Assembly: GCA_035934015.1 (NCBI GenBank) | Contig: DASYYH010000028.1 | Location: forward strand, 26,768-90,767 | Direction of reading: 5' to 3' | Source: Candidatus Acidiferrales bacterium | GTDB lineage: Bacteria; Acidobacteriota; Terriglobia; Acidiferrales; UBA7541 | DNA: 64,000 nt | Shown: positions 1 to 8,959 of the stretch, in pieces | Layout: every line of letters starts with the position of its first letter | Numbering within the stretch: the first letter of the stretch is position 1 | The notes under the pieces: model-generated | Seen by the model: only the letters and a program-made list of their open reading frames with translations | The model's database searches: none | What the model was told of the DNA's origin: nothing | Position numbers and translations under genes: made by a program

Positions 1-16
1 GAGCAGACGTTCCGTC

Positions 17-2692
17 ATGGCTGCCGCGCCCAAGAATTCTTTCAATGCACGCTCTACGCTCAAAGTTGCAAATGAATCCTTCGAAATTTTTCGACTGGAA
101 ACGCTGGAACGAACGGGCAAGGGAAAAATTTCACGCCTTCCGTTTTCATTGAAAATTTTGCTCGAAAATCTGCTGCGCCAGGAAGACGGTCAATTCGTTC
201 ATGCCGAAGATATTTCCGCGCTGGCGAATTGGGAGCCGCGTGCCGAGCCTTCCCAGGAAATTTCGTTTCTCCCCGCGCGCGTGCTGCTCCAGGACTTCAC
301 CGGTGTGCCCGCCATCGTGGATCTTGCGGCGATGCGCCAGGCTATGAGCAAACTCGGCGGCGACGCGAAAAAAATCAATCCGCTCTTTCCCGCCGAGCTG
401 GTGATTGACCACTCCGTGCAGGTCGACCAATTCGGCACGCCGCAATCCTTCGCATTCAATTCGGAATTGGAATTCATGCGCAATGTGGAGCGCTACGCAT
501 TCCTGCGCTGGGGACAGAACAGCTTCCGAAATTTCAAGGTTGTGCCGCCGGACACGGGAATTTGCCATCAGGTGAACCTTGAGTATTTGTCGCGCGTCGT
601 GTTCCGCCGTGAGGAGAACGGGAAGCAATGGGCTTATCCCGATTCTCTGGTAGGCACGGATTCGCATACGACCATGGTCAATGGTCTTGGCGTTTTCGGC
701 TGGGGCGTTGGCGGCATCGAAGCCGAAGCGGCGATGCTCGGCCAGCCGCTTTCCATGCTGATTCCACAAGTTGTGGGATTCAAGCTGCACGGGCGCTTGC
801 ATGAAGGCGCGACGGCGACGGATTTGGTTCTCACCGTCACGCAGATGCTGCGCAAAAAAGGCGTCGTCGGAAAATTCGTCGAGTTTTACGGCACAGGCCT
901 TTCGAGCCTGACGCTTCCCGACCGCGCCACCATCGGCAACATGGCGCCGGAATATGGCGCGACAATGGGATTTTTCCCGGTCGACGCCGAAACGCTCGCC
1001 TATCTGCGTTTCACCGGCCGCGATGAGGGGCAAGTGCGCTTGGTGGAAGCGTACACGAAGGAACAGGGCCTGTTTCGCACGGATCAAACGCCCGACCCGG
1101 AATTCACCGATACGCTCGAACTCGATCTGGGCGATGTCGTCCCCACAATCGCCGGACCGAAGCGCCCACAGGATAAAGTGCCGCTGACACAGGCCAAAGA
1201 AGTATTCGAAAAGTCGCTGACCGCCGCTCCGAAACACACAAGCGTGCAAAATAATGGCGACCGCTTCGAACTCGGCGACGGCTCCGTGGTGATCGCAGCG
1301 ATCACGAGCTGCACAAACACATCGAATCCGTCGCTGATGCTCGGCGCGGGAATTTTGGCGAAAAAGGCTGTCGAGCATGGGCTGAAATCGAAGCCTTGGG
1401 TGAAGACCAGCCTCGCGCCCGGCTCGATGGTCGTGAGCGACTATCTGAAAAAAGCCGGCCTGATGACTTATCTCGAAGAGTTGCGCTTTCATCTCGTCGG
1501 CTATGGCTGCACGACCTGCATCGGCAATAGCGGCCCGCTTTCCGATTCGATCAGCAAAGCCATCAAGGAAAACGATCTCGTTGCCGTTTCCGTCCTGAGC
1601 GGCAACAGAAATTTCGAGGGCCGCATCAATCCGCTCTGCCGCGCCAATTATTTGGCTTCGCCGCCTTTGGTTGTGGCGTATGCGCTCGCCGGGCGCATGG
1701 ATTTCGACATGGAAAAGGATGTGCTCGGCACCGATCCGTCCGGCAAGCCCGTCTATCTCCGCGACATTTGGCCTTCGCCCCAGGAAGTCGAGACGCTGAT
1801 GCGCTCTTCCTTGACCAGCGAAATGTTTCGCAAAGAATATCGCGACGTCTTTACCGGAGACAATCGCTGGCGCGCCCTGCCCGTCCCCGAAGGCGATCTC
1901 TATCAATGGAACGCCAAATCTACGTACATCAAATTGCCGCCATTTTTTGAGGACATGCCGCCGAAGCCCGCGCGCATCGAGGATTTGCGCGGCTTGCGTG
2001 TGCTCGCCGTGCTCGGCGACAGCGTGACGACCGATCACATCTCGCCGGCCGGCTCGATTCCCGCGGATAGTCCAGCGGGCAAATATCTGATCGCTCATGG
2101 TGTGCAGCCGAAGGATTTCAATTCCTATGGCGCGCGCCGCGGCAACCATGAAGTCATGATGCGCGGAACCTTCGCCAACATACGTCTGCGAAATCTGCTC
2201 GCGCCGGGAACCGAAGGCGGCTGGACGCTGCATCAGCCGAGTGGCGAAAAAATGACCATCTTCGACGCCGCGGAAAAATATCGCGCCGAAAAAACTCCGC
2301 TCCTCGTGATCGCCGGCAAAGAGTACGGCGCGGGTTCATCGCGCGACTGGGCCGCCAAAGGAACCTTGCTCCTCGGCGTTCGCGCCGTGCTGGCGGAAAG
2401 CTTCGAGCGCATTCATCGCAGCAATCTGATCGGCATGGGCGTCGTGCCGCTGGAATTTCAGAATGGCGAGACAGCCAAATCGCTCGGCCTCACGGGCCAC
2501 GAAATTTTCGAAGTGGAAGGCCTCGCAGACCAGTTCAAGCCGCGAAAAATTGTCCGCGTGCGCACCCGTGACGCTGCCGGGAAGGAAAAAACATTTTCCG
2601 CTGTCGCGCGAATCGATACGCCCGTCGAAGCCGCGTATTACCAGCACGGCGGGATTCTTCAGTACGTTCTGCGCCAGATGTCGGCATCCTGA
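17..2692 (+). CDS. acnA: Aconitate hydratase A
   Basis: TCA-cycle enzyme that interconverts citrate and isocitrate in the cytoplasm. The 891-residue length and collinearity match the AcnA/IRP1 family. The three [4Fe-4S] ligands are visible: Cys432 in [11 protein letters not shown], and Cys498 and Cys501 in [12 protein letters not shown], at almost the same numbering as in E. coli AcnA. The C-terminal swivel domain has [13 protein letters not shown] and the substrate-binding [12 protein letters not shown] near residue 776. The ATG lies only 16 bases from the window edge, so the promoter is not visible. It is convergent with the beta-propeller gene downstream. The family is very well conserved and the call is firm. 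Confidence 0.97.
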   Translation: MAAAPKNSFNARSTLKVANESFEIFRLETLERTGKGKISRLPFSLKILLENLLRQEDGQFVHAEDISALANWEPRAEPSQEISFLPARVLLQDFTGVPAIVDLAAMRQAMSKLGGDAKKINPLFPAELVIDHSVQVDQFGTPQSFAFNSELEFMRNVERYAFLRWGQNSFRNFKVVPPDTGICHQVNLEYLSRVVFRREENGKQWAYPDSLVGTDSHTTMVNGLGVFGWGVGGIEAEAAMLGQPLSMLIPQVVGFKLHGRLHEGATATDLVLTVTQMLRKKGVVGKFVEFYGTGLSSLTLPDRATIGNMAPEYGATMGFFPVDAETLAYLRFTGRDEGQVRLVEAYTKEQGLFRTDQTPDPEFTDTLELDLGDVVPTIAGPKRPQDKVPLTQAKEVFEKSLTAAPKHTSVQNNGDRFELGDGSVVIAAITSCTNTSNPSLMLGAGILAKKAVEHGLKSKPWVKTSLAPGSMVVSDYLKKAGLMTYLEELRFHLVGYGCTTCIGNSGPLSDSISKAIKENDLVAVSVLSGNRNFEGRINPLCRANYLASPPLVVAYALAGRMDFDMEKDVLGTDPSGKPVYLRDIWPSPQEVETLMRSSLTSEMFRKEYRDVFTGDNRWRALPVPEGDLYQWNAKSTYIKLPPFFEDMPPKPARIEDLRGLRVLAVLGDSVTTDHISPAGSIPADSPAGKYLIAHGVQPKDFNSYGARRGNHEVMMRGTFANIRLRNLLAPGTEGGWTLHQPSGEKMTIFDAAEKYRAEKTPLLVIAGKEYGAGSSRDWAAKGTLLLGVRAVLAESFERIHRSNLIGMGVVPLEFQNGETAKSLGLTGHEIFEVEGLADQFKPRKIVRVRTRDAAGKEKTFSAVARIDTPVEAAYYQHGGILQYVLRQMSAS

Positions 2693-2700
2693 TTCTGGGC

Positions 2701-2732
2701 ACAAAAAGGGGCGAGCATTCCTGCCCGCCCCT
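2701..2732 (-). terminator. Intrinsic terminator of the beta-propeller gene
   Basis: On the minus strand a 7-bp stem (AGGGGCG with CGCCCCT, 2707-2713 and 2726-2732) is followed directly by TTTTTGT. It starts 17 bases after the stop codon of the minus-strand gene that ends at 2749. The plus strand has no T-run after the hairpin, so it should act mainly on the minus-strand transcript. Confidence 0.7.
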
Positions 2733-2748
2733 GTGTGACGCCAATCTA

Positions 2749-5700
2749 CTACTGATCAGTAAGGTTTACATTGTTGTTGGAGAGTCCTCCGCCCGGTGCC
2801 GGATTGTAAGCGTTCGTCAAAATCGTCACGCTGGTTGGCGGCGGCCCGCCATTGTTCGGAGGCGCCGAGCTGCTGCATCCGCCGATCAGAGCCAGCAGAA
2901 ATACAGTTGTCAGCGTTGCGCCGAGCACGAGCCGCCGCTTCGCCGGCAAATTGATGAGCAGCAGCAGGCCGAGGATAGCCGCGCAAAACGCGGCAAGCAG
3001 CCAATAGCCTCCCGGCCCGTATGGTCCGCGATTGACCGGCGTCACAGGAACAGTTTTGGTCAGAGATATGGACGAGAGACCCGCCGGCACCGTCACCGTA
3101 AACTGGCAGTTTCCACCGCTGCAGCTCAGTGAGTTCGAGTTCTGCGCCAGCGCTGTCGTGATGCCGTTCTGCGTGAGGCCTTGCGTAATAGGAGTCCACA
3201 GCAACTCCGTATTCGCGGTGAAATTGCTGCCCGTCACCAATAAATTGGTTGCCGTACCAGCGGTAATCGTCTGCGAGTTCCCTGGACTCGTAACCACATT
3301 GCCCAGAACCGGCAGCGGCCCCTCGACGCTGAAATTCAATGAATTTTGCACTCCTCCCGAAACGCTGACGGGCACGACGCCAGAGCTGGCGAGTGCCGTC
3401 GTTGGGACCGTGACCGTAATTTGCGTCGCGCTCGCGGCGGTTGGTGTCAGAGGGGTCGTCCCAAAATTCACCGTCGGAGTCGCAGGAAAGCCCTGGCCAT
3501 TCAACGTCAGTGTGACGCTTGTCCCGACGGTCGTACTTGTCGGGAAAATTTGCGTCAGTGCGCTTGCTGGCAGTCCGCCGAGTTGCAAATCCCATACGCC
3601 GCGGCCATGCGTGCCGACTTGCAGTACGCGCGCCGTCTCGTTCAGCTTGAGCGATGTGCATTCCACTTGCGGAAGTCCCGGAGCAAGCTCTGCCCAGTTT
3701 ATTCCACCATCTGTAGTGATAAACACGCCCACATCCGTCGCGATGTAGAGCGTGCTATTGGTCAGGTCGTTCGGGTCGACGACGATGTCGTTCACCGGCG
3801 TGTCTGGCAAATTATTGCCAGAAATATTCGTCCAGGATTGTCCCCCATTCGTCGTCACGTAAAGATGTCCGAGGCCGTCGCAACCGAAACAACTCGAAAA
3901 ACCCGAGTAGCCGACGAACGCCGTCGTGGAAGACATCGGGCTTGCTGTAATGGCTGTGACGTAGCGCTGCGGCATGCTGGTTGTGCTGATTTCACTGAAC
4001 GTCGGCGATGGCGCTGTTGCGTTGGTCGACACGAAGATCGCGCCCGTGTCCGTGCCGCCGTAAATCGTGCTGGACGAATTCGGCGCTACATCCATTGCCG
4101 TCAGTACGCATCCGCTGGCGCAGCCTGTGCCGCTTGCCGTGTTGAAAATCGACGCCCAGGAAATTCCTCCGTTCGTGGATTGCCACACCTGGCTCGTTCC
4201 AAAGTAAACGTTCTGTGGCGCGGAAGGATCGACAACCATGGGCGGAACGAAATTGGCGTTGTCCGCGTCCATGGCCGGCGTCTCCAGCCCAATCCAGTTC
4301 GAAAATTGCCCGGTGCCAACGAAACCGTCGGATTGATTCTTGTTCATCTCGCCAAACTGCCCGATCGCTTCACAAGCCGCATAAACCGTGCTTGGCGTCG
4401 AAGGATCGATCGCCGTCCATCCGCCGTCGCCGCACACCGCTCCATCAATCCACTCTTGCGGGTTCGATGGATTCCCGTTTGCCGCCGGATTGAATTGCTG
4501 CGTGCCATTGTCCTGCGCCCCGGCGAAAGCGATTTCCGGGTTGGACGGAGAGATCGAGCTACCCGGATAAAATTGCGTGAGATTCAGCGTCCCGTTCAGG
4601 TCGTTCCAGGTCTGGCCTCCATTCCCGGCCAGCACGCTGCCTCCTCCGCTCGGCGAGCCCCAGACGCCGCCATCATTGCCCACGTAGACTGCGCCATTCG
4701 GATCGAAGGCAAATGCGTGCGTGTCCACGTGAATGAATGCTCCTGAGGAATTGTCACAGCTGGCATCGTTCCATGTCGTTCCGCCATCCGTCGAGATGAG
4801 GACATCGGAAACGCCGGAATTCGCCGGGACTTGGCCGCACTGGACGCTGTTGTTGCCCCCGTTTGAATTTTTGCCCAGCGCCGCCGGGCCTCCGCCCAGC
4901 AGAATTATGTTTGCATTACTGGGATCAATGCTGACGGTCATGTCGTAAAAGCACTGCGCGTTGCAAAATATGGGAGCAGTGCCCGTGTTGACTACCGCGA
5001 ACGTATTTCCGCCATCTACGCTCTTAAACAGTCCGAGAAGGTTCTTCGACGAAGTCGTGATGTCTGCGATGGCCACGACAACTTCAGTGTTCGATGGGCT
5101 GCTTGCCGGGCTCGACGGTCCCACGGCGATAGTGATGCGTCCGTAGTTTGATTTGCTTAGTCCCGCATTGGCGGCGGCGGTATCGAGGCCCGCCAGTCGC
5201 GTCCAGGTCATGCCATTATCCGTGGATTTATAAACGCCGTTATTGCCTTCCGGGTTTGCTGAGCTGCATGTGCCGCCGCTCCCCGTGCAGAAGGGAACCC
5301 CAAGAGCTGCGAACGCAGTATTTCCCGTGCTGTCGTTGGGATCGAATGCCACGCTGGTCGCGTTGTCATACTGGCCGTTATCGCCGGAGTAGGAGCTCGG
5401 CGGATCCAGCGTCCAACTCGCGCCCCCATTTGTCGAGCGCCAGATGCCCGAGTGCGATTGCGCGCTGATTCCTTCGACCGCGGCAAGAAGAACTTGTGTG
5501 GCTCCGCTCGTCGCCGGATCCACGGAAATCGTTCCGATGAATGGGCCTGCAAATTGGCTGCTTTGCGGCGTAATCGATGGTGGAATTCCCCCCGCTTCGA
5601 TTACGAATGTATTGTCCTTCACCCACGTGGTCCCGCCGTCATGCGAAATCAATACGCCCGCGCCGTAGAAGCTGTCATAGGCAAAATTCTCTTCGCCAGT

Positions 5701-6408
5701 CCCGTAATAGATCGCGCCCGTGTGGCCGCCCGCACTGGGCGCGCCGCCTGTGCAATCTGCGGCCACAGGGTCGACGGCAAGCGAGCCTGTCGAAATGGAA
5801 ATCTGATTGTCCGTCATCGGCGCCCACGTACTGCCTCCATCCGTAGTCTTCCAGACGCCGCCTTCCGCTCCTCCGGCATAGACTGTATTGCCCGTCGCAT
5901 CGCACGGGTCGACGGCGAGGGCATTCACGCGTCCCGACGTGAAACCGAAAAAATCGCTGGAAGTTGGCTGGGGCCCCAATGGAGTCCACGTCGTGGAACT
6001 GATCGCGACCGGCGAATTGCTGAAAGTCTTTGTGGAACCTTCTGCTGCCAGCGACGGTGAAGCTGCAAAGCGGCCCATGAACGTCCCATTTGCTTGACGC
6101 ATCTGCGCCTTTTGGCGCAAGGCTTTGACGCGGGCATCCGCCGGAATGTAACCGAGAGGATAGGCGCGCTGTTGGAAGAACCACTGGGCGCGCTTGCGGA
6201 TTTGCAGCGCGGAGTCGCGCTCATTCTCGCCCTTGCGGGCCTCGCGAACAGCCGGCTTCTGTTGCTGTCCAAGGAGCGGCAGAATCGCGCCGGCAAGCAA
6301 CAGAGCGGAAAGCGTGAAACTGGCCGCCACCCGGTGATTCATCACGAAGCGTCCCGCTTTGGCGAAGATCGAACTCACTCGCGGTAAATTCCATTCATCG
6401 AAACTCAC
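2749..6408 (-). CDS. Secreted BNR/sortilin-like beta-propeller protein with IPT/TIG domain
   Basis: A 1219-residue exported protein of unknown substrate. A signal anchor lies near residues 28-48 (hydrophobic stretch ending at GQQQ). Residues of about 140-920 carry many copies of the BNR motif, seen as STNGGxSW, STDGGTTW and TTDGGINW, typical of VPS10/sortilin-like and exo-sialidase-like propellers. An IPT/TIG Ig-like domain follows (TQIFPTSTTVGTSVTLTLNG). The C-terminus has a hydrophobic helix, a basic PAKRR turn, a second hydrophobic helix and then LIGGCSSS. No catalytic residues can be assigned, so a binding or surface role is likelier than an enzyme. The gene is alone on its strand with its own terminator. 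Confidence 0.8.
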   Translation of the reverse strand: MSFDEWNLPRVSSIFAKAGRFVMNHRVAASFTLSALLLAGAILPLLGQQQKPAVREARKGENERDSALQIRKRAQWFFQQRAYPLGYIPADARVKALRQKAQMRQANGTFMGRFAASPSLAAEGSTKTFSNSPVAISSTTWTPLGPQPTSSDFFGFTSGRVNALAVDPCDATGNTVYAGGAEGGVWKTTDGGSTWAPMTDNQISISTGSLAVDPVAADCTGGAPSAGGHTGAIYYGTGEENFAYDSFYGAGVLISHDGGTTWVKDNTFVIEAGGIPPSITPQSSQFAGPFIGTISVDPATSGATQVLLAAVEGISAQSHSGIWRSTNGGASWTLDPPSSYSGDNGQYDNATSVAFDPNDSTGNTAFAALGVPFCTGSGGTCSSANPEGNNGVYKSTDNGMTWTRLAGLDTAAANAGLSKSNYGRITIAVGPSSPASSPSNTEVVVAIADITTSSKNLLGLFKSVDGGNTFAVVNTGTAPIFCNAQCFYDMTVSIDPSNANIILLGGGPAALGKNSNGGNNSVQCGQVPANSGVSDVLISTDGGTTWNDASCDNSSGAFIHVDTHAFAFDPNGAVYVGNDGGVWGSPSGGGSVLAGNGGQTWNDLNGTLNLTQFYPGSSISPSNPEIAFAGAQDNGTQQFNPAANGNPSNPQEWIDGAVCGDGGWTAIDPSTPSTVYAACEAIGQFGEMNKNQSDGFVGTGQFSNWIGLETPAMDADNANFVPPMVVDPSAPQNVYFGTSQVWQSTNGGISWASIFNTASGTGCASGCVLTAMDVAPNSSSTIYGGTDTGAIFVSTNATAPSPTFSEISTTSMPQRYVTAITASPMSSTTAFVGYSGFSSCFGCDGLGHLYVTTNGGQSWTNISGNNLPDTPVNDIVVDPNDLTNSTLYIATDVGVFITTDGGINWAELAPGLPQVECTSLKLNETARVLQVGTHGRGVWDLQLGGLPASALTQIFPTSTTVGTSVTLTLNGQGFPATPTVNFGTTPLTPTAASATQITVTVPTTALASSGVVPVSVSGGVQNSLNFSVEGPLPVLGNVVTSPGNSQTITAGTATNLLVTGSNFTANTELLWTPITQGLTQNGITTALAQNSNSLSCSGGNCQFTVTVPAGLSSISLTKTVPVTPVNRGPYGPGGYWLLAAFCAAILGLLLLINLPAKRRLVLGATLTTVFLLALIGGCSSSAPPNNGGPPPTSVTILTNAYNPAPGGGLSNNNVNLTDQ

Positions 6409-6879
6409 TCTGCTCCTCCTCGGACTGCAGGTTGATTATTTAAGACGCGCGACTCATATCAAAGTTTTTTACTGCGCTTCCAGTTTCGGTCCATCCATGT
6501 TTCATATCCGTGACAAATTTTCCGCCGAAAAGCGGCGGCGCCGCAGGAACGCCCCAATCGCTTGGCTTAGATGCAAGATACAGCCGTATAGATATCAAGG
6601 TTTAGCCCAAAACGGAACTGTGCTCGAATCATACCCCCTCGGATGCAATTAACACACTGCTCGAGCTAAAGTTCCAGATTCTTCAGTTACGCCGGGGCTG
6701 GAGGCGATCAGAAAGTCTCTGATTGTGTGTTCGCTTGTGGGACGAGCGAGTCCCACAATCGGGCGTGCAGTATTCCAGAGCAAGGCGTATAATTATTGTA
6801 ATTTCAAGAGATTGAAAGAGTTAATTGGCGGACATGGCGGCATGCCAATTGCGACTAGCCACGCCAGGAGAACGCGACC
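6409..6879. other. Divergent intergenic region, no gene seen
   Basis: This 471-base spacer separates the divergent beta-propeller and HlyD genes. I see no convincing coding frame. It should hold both promoters. It contains a perfect inverted repeat at 6735-6758 and a TATAAT at 6788-6793, the latter without a good -35 box. An SD sequence AGGAG at 6866-6870 serves the TTG start at 6880. Confidence 0.6.
6735..6758. repeat. Perfect 9-bp inverted repeat
   Basis: TTGTGGGAC and GTCCCACAA flank a 6-base spacer. It lies 30 bases before a TATAAT and about 120 bases before the HlyD gene, so it could be an operator or an intergenic palindromic repeat. No T-run follows, so it does not look like a terminator. 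Confidence 0.6.
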
Positions 6880-8133
6880 TTGGACATTGTTCGGCCAGAA
6901 GTTAAGCGAAAAAAGCGGATGCGCCGGATTATGTATATTTCGGCGGTGGTTGTTTTGGTGCCTCTGGTTACATGGGGCCTATCCAGGCTCAAGCCCGCCC
7001 CGCCCACTGTGGATGGCTCCGTCATTTATACGGACACGGTTAAGCGCGGAGATATGCTCCTGCAAGTTCGCGGTCTGGGCACTCTCGTCCCGGAAACGAT
7101 TACCCAGATTACTCTCAACACCGATGGCCGCGTTTTGAAGCGCCTGATTCTTCCCGGCGCGCCGGTCAAACCCGATTCCGTGATCATGGTTCTGACCAAT
7201 CCTACGCTGGAGCAGCAACTTCTCAGCGCGCGCTATCAATTGAAATCCGCGCAAGCGCAGTTGAGCAGCCTGCAAGCGTCTGTGAGTAACAATTTGATGT
7301 CGTTGCGCTCCACGGCCGCAGGAGTACGCTCGCAATACCGCCAGGCCGAAGTGCAGGCGGAGGCCGACCAAGCCGGATACAAGGTTGGTGTCGTCGCGAA
7401 GGTCATTGCCGAGAAATCCCAGGTCGCGGCCGTCGAATTGAAATCGGAAGACGAATTGGCGCAGAAGCAGGTGGACGACTTCGAGAAATCCGTCCAGTCG
7501 CAACTGGCTGTTCAGGAAGCGGTCGTTTCTCAGGATCAGGCGCAAGTGGACTTGTACCAAAGTGAAGTGAATGCCCTGACCGTGCGCGCTGGCATTGATG
7601 GCGTGCTGCAAGATGAACCCGCTCAGGTTGGCCAGGACATGCAGCCCGGCTCGGAATTGGCCACCGTTGCTCAGCAATCGAAATTGAAGGCCGCTCTGCA
7701 GATTGCCGAAACGCAAGTCGGCGACGTTCGCCTCGGCCAGAGCGCCTCGGTCGACACCCATAACGGCCTGATTCCCGGCCATGTCATTCGAATCGATCCT
7801 GCCGTTGCTAACGGAACCCGTACTGTCGACGTCCATCTGGATGGGCCGCTGCCCGCCGGCGCGGTTCCCAATTCGAGCGTCGAGGGCACGATCTTGATCG
7901 ACAAACTGACAGACGTCCTCCACGTCGGCCGCCCCGTCCACGGCGATCAAAATAGCCAGGTCGGGCTCTTTAAGGAAACGCCCGACGGCAAGGAAGCAGA
8001 ACTTGTGAATGTCGAGATTGGCAAAGCCTCGGTCAGTGATGTTCAGATTCTGCGAGGTCTGAAAGTCGGCGACGTCGTCATTCTTTCCGACATGTCGGCT
8101 TACGACAATTTTCCGCGAATTCGCATCCACTAG
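6880..8133 (+). CDS. HlyD/MacA-family periplasmic adaptor protein
   Basis: Membrane-fusion protein expected to link an inner-membrane MacB-type transporter to an outer-membrane channel. TTG is chosen as start because AGGAG lies 9 bases upstream. The product has 417 residues. A basic N-terminus (KRKKRMRR) precedes one transmembrane anchor near residues 16-34. Two halves of a lipoyl/barrel-sandwich domain flank a long alpha-hairpin at about residues 105-225, rich in Gln, Ala and Glu (SAQAQLSSLQ). A beta-barrel and a membrane-proximal domain follow. It heads the array with the ATPase 30 bases downstream, so the two are probably co-transcribed. No outer-membrane TolC gene is nearby. Confidence 0.9.
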   Translation: MDIVRPEVKRKKRMRRIMYISAVVVLVPLVTWGLSRLKPAPPTVDGSVIYTDTVKRGDMLLQVRGLGTLVPETITQITLNTDGRVLKRLILPGAPVKPDSVIMVLTNPTLEQQLLSARYQLKSAQAQLSSLQASVSNNLMSLRSTAAGVRSQYRQAEVQAEADQAGYKVGVVAKVIAEKSQVAAVELKSEDELAQKQVDDFEKSVQSQLAVQEAVVSQDQAQVDLYQSEVNALTVRAGIDGVLQDEPAQVGQDMQPGSELATVAQQSKLKAALQIAETQVGDVRLGQSASVDTHNGLIPGHVIRIDPAVANGTRTVDVHLDGPLPAGAVPNSSVEGTILIDKLTDVLHVGRPVHGDQNSQVGLFKETPDGKEAELVNVEIGKASVSDVQILRGLKVGDVVILSDMSAYDNFPRIRIH

Positions 8134-8163
8134 TATTACTATTTGAAGGTAAAGGAGAAAGGT

Positions 8164-8877
<714 letters not shown>

Positions 8878-8959
8878 TAGAGAGCGTTAACAGACCTTTT
8901 TCCCCGGTCAATGGTTCTAAGGCCGGGGGTGTGTCTGTGCGTAGAGGGGAGGCGGCGCG

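Noticed and set aside
146..2233. 695-codon open frame on the minus strand opposite acnA
   Set aside because: It is antisense to a well-conserved enzyme, is rich in Arg, His and Ala, and shows no domain. It is a by-product of the codon bias of acnA.
3346..4746. 466-codon plus-strand frame within the BNR protein gene
   Set aside because: The opposite frame has clear BNR repeats. This frame is Arg/Cys-rich without any motif.
6765..6793. Sigma-70 promoter with TATAAT at 6788 before the HlyD gene
   Set aside because: The -10 box is perfect, but the hexamer at 17 bases upstream (GTGCAG) is a poor -35, so I did not list it as a promoter.
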